Part shown: piece by piece, positions 59,101 through 64,000 of the stretch
Position numbering within the stretch: position 1 is the stretch's first letter
Layout: every line of letters begins with the position of its first letter
Assembly: GCF_017562075.2 (NCBI RefSeq)
Contig: NC_054083.1
Location: forward strand, 52,900,442 to 52,964,441
Direction of reading: 5' to 3'
DNA: 64,000 bases
Source of the DNA: Anopheles merus
Lineage: Eukaryota > Arthropoda > Insecta > Diptera > Culicidae
Notes under the pieces: model-generated
Told to the model about the DNA's origin: nothing
Seen by the model: only the letters and a program-made list of their open reading frames with translations
Database searches by the model: none
Made by a program: the position numbers and the translations under genes

Positions 59101-60777
59101 CCTATGACCGTCTTACCTTGATCGCTTTGTACTTTCGCTTCGTTGCCGTGTTCAAATCTTCGTGCACCTTGTCCAGCAGCCAGAAAAGAAACTCCTGTGC
59201 GTCGTGCTGGGTAGAGCTGCGGAACTGACTGCCATATCGATCGACCACAGCCTAATGGGAACGGGTGGGTGGTAAGGATGAAAAGGTGATCAGAAAACAG
59301 ACGAAACAGACAAACCACCCAACCGTTAAATTTGAAACACTTTCCACCCGATTTCGGGAGCTTTCCGGGAGGCTTCTTCTTACCTTAAAATTTGAACTAT
59401 AATCCGGGGCGTCTTTGCACGTCCACAGCGATTTTAGCACCAGAGCAAGCTGTTCCGTCAGCTCACCCTTCGTACCGAACTTTTTGGCATTGATTTTGTT
59501 GCGTCGTTTGAGATCGGCCTGCAATGGATGGATGAATGAACAAGAGGCAGTAATTAATAGACCACCCCCATTGCTACCGTGTTGCCACACACACATTGCC
59601 ACCTCTCCCCATACCTTGTAAAGATCCAAAACGAAATACTGTGCCAGTATGTCCGTGTGGCTGAGACACTGCAAGACGGCGTTCATGAAGCAAGTGTTGC
59701 CGTGGTTCCGCAACCCTATCACACCCGGCACAGTGTCCGGTGGCCAGACAAAGTTCCCGCCTCCTCCTCCTCCTCCTTCTCCTGTTGCTGCGCCACCTCC
59801 CCCTCGTACCGTGCCATTGAGGGTGGACGTTTGGGACGATTGTACCTTGTCGAATTTATGATTGCCCTAGAAAAATGGAAGCATTATTAGTCGCGCAGTT
59901 GTATGGTTCGGGTGTACCGTCGCGTCATCATGCTGCTGATGGTCGTCAAACACATGTGAGAGCATTGCGGGAGGGGCGAGCGAGCGGGCTGTTTCATCAA
60001 CGCCGGCCCCACGAACGGTATGGGGGCAGCAATGGTAACGGTGCACGTGAACCATCTCCAACCTTCCTCGCGCGCCTGATTGAATGATTGAGAGCAATCA
60101 GTGGAGAAGAAGGTCAATTATTTTTTCAGCGAGCGAATGCACAAACCGACGAGCGCACTCCACTGCTGGCCAGGAATGTGTGGGGAAGAGTGAGTTCGGC
60201 ACCCTCATCATGCATGTGATCTCACAAACGTCCGGTACATCCTGGAGATATGCTTGCAGGGGTTGGGAGTAGAGATGGTTCACCGTTCACCGCCAATACG
60301 TCACCCTCACACCCGATTGACCAAAAAATAAAAAATAAACCGTTGGATGCGTGTTTGGCCACTTACCACCGTACGGTTGACATAAGTCATCTGTTGTGCA
60401 ATGCGATTGATAAACTTTTTCACTGATAATCGACGGAAGATCTTCTTCTCACCGCCGTTCCCATTGCCAGCTGCTACGGTACCTTCCCCACCACCACCAC
60501 CACTGCATGCCGTCGTAGTGGTCGATTTCTTCTGATTGTTGCTGTTGGTTAACCTCGAATCGCAGCGCGATTCGTCATCTTTCTCGCCTGCAGCGGCAGT
60601 ACCGTTGCCATTGCCAACCGCTTTAGCAGGCGGATTACTACTTCCTCGCGAACCTTGAAATGGATTGCGCGGCATTGAAAATGCTCGCTTCAACTTGCTG
60701 CTCGCTCCGCCAGCACTGCCACCCGTGGCGGCGACCCGGGCCGACGTCGCGACATCCAGCGTATTATGTTTCTCCAT
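56108..60777 (-). CDS. Ubiquitin carboxyl-terminal hydrolase, USP31/USP43 type
   Basis: A cysteine-protease deubiquitinase. Six exons join in phase: 60367-60777, 59615-59866, 59384-59518, 59117-59251, 56238-59039 and 56108-56158 (TAA), giving 1,261 residues. The USP core starts with GLRNHGNTCFMNAVLQC (catalytic Cys195) and has QHDAQEFLFWLLD, zinc-binding pairs CPTC (350-353) and CPHC (639-642), a KRFRQQQLR block, and the His box ETGHYTAAC (His800) with an Asp pair YRFDDQ (817-818). Residues 1-180 are basic and Ser/Gly-rich. After the core comes about 300 residues of low-complexity Ser/Thr/Ala, then a conserved-looking tail (LWRENMSELMHHRPS; SGSRALWISPVTPHK). Core spacing and the long tail suggest the USP31/USP43 group; length is comparable to those proteins. 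If the last intron is retained the protein ends 12 residues later with a different tail. Confidence 0.92.
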
Positions 60778-63478
60778 TTCTTTTCACTTTTTACCGGGAC
60801 CACCACCACCCCCTAACGCGCCTAACAGCACCAACACACGTTTTCCGTCTTACGCAAAACCACCCGCTTCCTTTCCCCGTTATTATCGCAAGGTGCACAC
60901 ACACACACACGGTATCTCTGTCTAGGCCTTCCGGTCCGTCCCTTCTGCTTGGCGGAAGATAGCACGCGCTACTACACAAAAAAACAACTCTCACACACAC
61001 GCAGCGCGCGGGCAGGCACGTTTAGAATGGTGCGATTGGCGACACCATGACCTCGCATAGCAGCCCGTCGACACCAGTTGTGTTACGTGAAGTATGAAAA
61101 CATTCGTTCGCGGTGCTTTGGCGGGTCACTCCATCGCCCCACAGTGCCACCCCAGCACACACACACACACACACGCACAGTGGTTGACCACGGGAGTTGC
61201 AAATCAACCGTACCGATGAGCGGGGGCCCGCGCGCGATAGAGAAAGAAAGAACGAATCAGAAGAGGGGCGAAGGAGAAAAAAGAATCACTCACACGAAGA
61301 AACAACACGCGCGAAAGCCAAACGATTGGGGAAGAGGGGACGATGAAAGTGACTCAAGTGGCTTATTAAATTCCACTCTCTAACACACCGACACACACAC
61401 ACACGCGCGCGCACACACGCACGAAATTTCACGCCTGCTATGCTTTACCACCGCGCACGAGAATTGGCAAGCGCTGGGACTGTTTCACACGGGGCGGTGA
61501 TGGAAGTTTCCTCTCCTCCACACGGCACATCTGCATCAGCATGTTAATTTACACACGGTGTCGTATGCGCGATATCTCGCGTATCCGCCTGCCTCCACAA
61601 GCGAGCAACAATTACTTATGGCGAATCATCATCATTTCGAGCGCGTGTCGTCATTGTCCTTCGCTTTTCGTGATTCCGGTCTGCTCCGCTCACTGCTGTC
61701 ACGGCGGTACTGCCTAGCCTGTAGGTCACGGTCTCCTTCCGGGACGACGTGTGCAGATTCAATGCTTCACCACAGGAAAAGTTTGTGGGGGTGGGGCGGG
61801 CGTGCGACTGGCAGGAATGTTCCAGCTTTCTAACCGAGAGGTTGTTTCTCTCTTCCGCAAAGCGAACACAACAGCGATCGGGCGAACACACCCAGACAGG
61901 GCACTCCAGGAGCAGCAAATGCCTAAAATGTTCGTTTTGTCCGCGATAATAAAACGATTTCTTTTCCACACCGAAAACAATCTCAGCGCGTCTGATTCCA
62001 CGGCAAGCAGGGAATGATGCCACACGGTGTGTATGGGGTTTTCCAGAGGATAGATGCTTTTTCACTGCTTTGTCACTTTTCTCCACATCAACACCGTTTC
62101 ATTTACACGCAGCAGAGTCTTTCTACAACGTACGACACGAAATTTTAGCTAAAATTACAACATTTTTACACTTTCTGACTTTCGTCTGTTTTGTTGATGA
62201 GATGCCATCCATCTATTTCACAAAAACGCTTAAAATCGGGTACGTCCATCGCGTGATTTTGCTTCGCCACATTGACAGCTGTCAGCCGTATCGCTTGCGT
62301 GTCCGTTGTGGACTGTCAGTGGCAATTAAGTGAAAGTTTTCATTTTCATTTATTTTTCATGAAAATCTTAATACTGATCGATATTTCTACCATTTCTTAG
62401 TTCTATTAAATTTAATTGAGAATAAAAGCAGATTTCCATCGATTTATGTTCCATTTCACCAATGTCGCAGCTATTGTGGTCTAACCTCTTGCTTTGCTCC
62501 TGCCTGAATCGCTTTGGTTTATTCCATACTGTTCGACAAAGTTTTCGAACGTTGCTTTCGATCGAGTCCATTTCCATCGTGTCCCAAACCTATTGTTTCA
62601 AAAGCATGAAACTTTTAATCCTAGAACTTTTTTTTACGAAATTACTAAGATGAAATTTTATACGAGCTGAAATTATCTAGTAATTCCACACTTTTGTTTT
62701 TGTGGAAATTTACGATGATTTCCGTTATCCCCTTTTGACTAGTTTCTATATCATAACCCGAAGTCTTGAATTCCAATAAAGAACGATAAATCTCGACCAA
62801 ACTGCTAAAAACAAACGCCAATTGATGCCCATTTCGAAATCATTCCGGATACATGGCAACAACAATTCAAAAAGAATTCGTTCTCAAATCCAAAAGTTCA
62901 ATGAACGGAGTACTGTATGCATTTTTGCTTATCTGACCACACTACCGGTATGCCATGGCATGATCGCGCTCTTTTTTCGATGGTCTGCTTCAAAACAAAA
63001 GCACAGCAACCGTTACTACGAGACGGGCGTGATTGCTCAGGCGGGTCACACACGCTTTTCCCTTACCTTTGGCATTCGTTGCAACATCAACACTGCTGCT
63101 GCTGCTGCTGCTTGATAATTCACACGCTGCACTCACGTAGATAGGCGACGATAGGATAGGGATAGGGATTTCTCGTTCTTTTTTTATCTCCCACCCAGCA
63201 GTGTTGGTTGTGAGGAGGAGAGCAAGCGATATCGTAACGGAGATTCGGGCGTATGTTTGCGGACAGCTGAGATAAAATCCATCCCCTTATGTCCACACCG
63301 TCGGTAATGTAAGCAGTAGACCGAAGCGTGCAATGAATCAGTGCGCGAGATCATGTCCCAGGAACCGGACATGGCAGTGGTGCTGTGTGAAGTTATCAAA
63401 TAGTGCGCGCGTTCAGCTTCAGCGTGATTCGGAGGTTTTAATATCTACTACCGCACAGTAAAATAAAGCACGTTTGAC
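60778..63478. other. Divergent intergenic region between USP and monocarboxylate transporter
   Basis: 2.7 kb that should contain both promoters and 5' UTRs. CA tracts occur at about 60895-60910, 61155-61175 and 61388-61420, and a short CTG array (poly-Ala in one frame) at about 63093-63112. No coding exon supported. Confidence 0.5.
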
Positions 63479-64000
63479 ATGCGAGCCTCCCGTGTCCCAC
63501 CGGATGGTGGCTTTGGGTGGGTTGTAGTGGCCGGTTGTGCGCTGGTGAATGTACGTCTCGAAGCTGGCGGACACCAGTACCAGCACCAGCATCGTCTAAG
63601 CCGTCTTATAATCCACAGGTGTTCAATCAATCGTTGGTCTCTGTGTTTGGGCTCATGTTTGCAGACTACCTCGCCAGTCTCGGAGAGCACGCCTTTGGGG
63701 CGGCGCTGGTGATGAACGTGATGAACATTTCGCTCAACTTTTCCGGCCTCATTACCGGGCCCATTATCAAGCACTTCAATCCAAGAAAGGCCGCTATTCT
63801 GGGCAGTCTGCTGACGGGCACTGCACTCTCGTTATGTTCGTACAGTACCAAACTGTGGCAGATTGTGCTATCGTACAGTGTGACCTTTGGATTTGGACTG
63901 GGGCTAATACAGTCGTCCACGTTCGTTGCCCTCAACTCCTACTTTCGCCATCGCAAGGGACGAGCGGTGGGCTTTGCGCTGGCAGGAACCGGCATTGGTC
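63479..64000 (+). CDS. Monocarboxylate transporter (SLC16/MCT family), N-terminal part, cut by the window edge
   Basis: Proton-linked or related plasma-membrane transport of monocarboxylates by a 12-helix major facilitator protein. Exon 1 is 63479-63550 (ATG, donor GTACGT). Exon 2 starts at 63619 after CCACAG and runs off the right edge. The join is in phase, 151 or more residues visible. PDGGFGWVVVAGCALVN at residues 8-24 is the MCT signature at the first helix (usually D-G-G-W/F-G-W). It is followed by helices 2-5, with a basic loop KHFNPRKAA and YFRHRKGRAVGFALAGTG, the conserved helix 4-5 block of the family. Substrate cannot be told from this part. Confidence 0.9.

Noticed and set aside
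1..64000. Search by eye for CRISPR arrays, tRNA or rRNA genes and other complete transposons (terminal inverted repeats)
   Set aside because: Direct repeats found are microsatellites or belong to the BEL element; no cloverleaf or rRNA core sequence was recognised. Small degenerate elements may have been missed.

Overview
The window looks like nuclear DNA of a dipteran insect, most likely an Anopheles-type mosquito. Genes are split by short GT-AG introns, several predicted proteins resemble Drosophila proteins closely (Gpdh1, Peanut), an autonomous BEL/Pao LTR retrotransposon is present, and non-coding DNA is full of CA/GA/GT microsatellites. No prokaryotic, viral or CRISPR feature was seen. 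The species is an inference. Exon-intron models were made by hand from splice signals, reading phase and recalled family resemblance; no alignment was run.

Layout. 1-2750 (-): first two coding exons of glycerol-3-phosphate dehydrogenase, the rest off the left edge. 3928-4753 (-): a small HD-phosphohydrolase-like protein that seems to lack the HD pair. 5143-7144 (+): an NYN/Zc3h12a-type RNase with SUMO-interaction-like motifs. 7313-8202 (-): a 139-residue membrane protein with two PPxY motifs. 12372-29603 (-): a large Peanut/SEPT7-class septin gene with two alternative terminal exons, a possible 42-base cassette exon and perhaps distant alternative first exons (41977-42046, 45456-45513). 12966-20346 (+): an apparently complete BEL/Pao element sitting antisense in the septin intron between the two alternative terminal exons. 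About 29.7-46 kb: mostly non-coding, with one degenerate coding fragment near 39 kb. 46195-46915 (+): Tctex1-type dynein light chain. 47350-48805 (+): Mos kinase, whose start codon seems to be assembled by splicing. 50018-52975 (-): tafazzin. 56108-60777 (-): USP31/USP43-type deubiquitinase. 63479-64000 (+): start of a monocarboxylate transporter, cut by the right edge.

The genes form no single pathway. They are ordinary housekeeping and signalling genes: NADH/glycerol shuttle, cardiolipin remodelling, cytoskeleton (septin, dynein), protein turnover, meiotic MAPK signalling and monocarboxylate transport. The most distinctive part is the septin locus: modular C-termini, candidate alternative N-termini, and a young antisense retrotransposon lodged at the point where terminal-exon choice is made.
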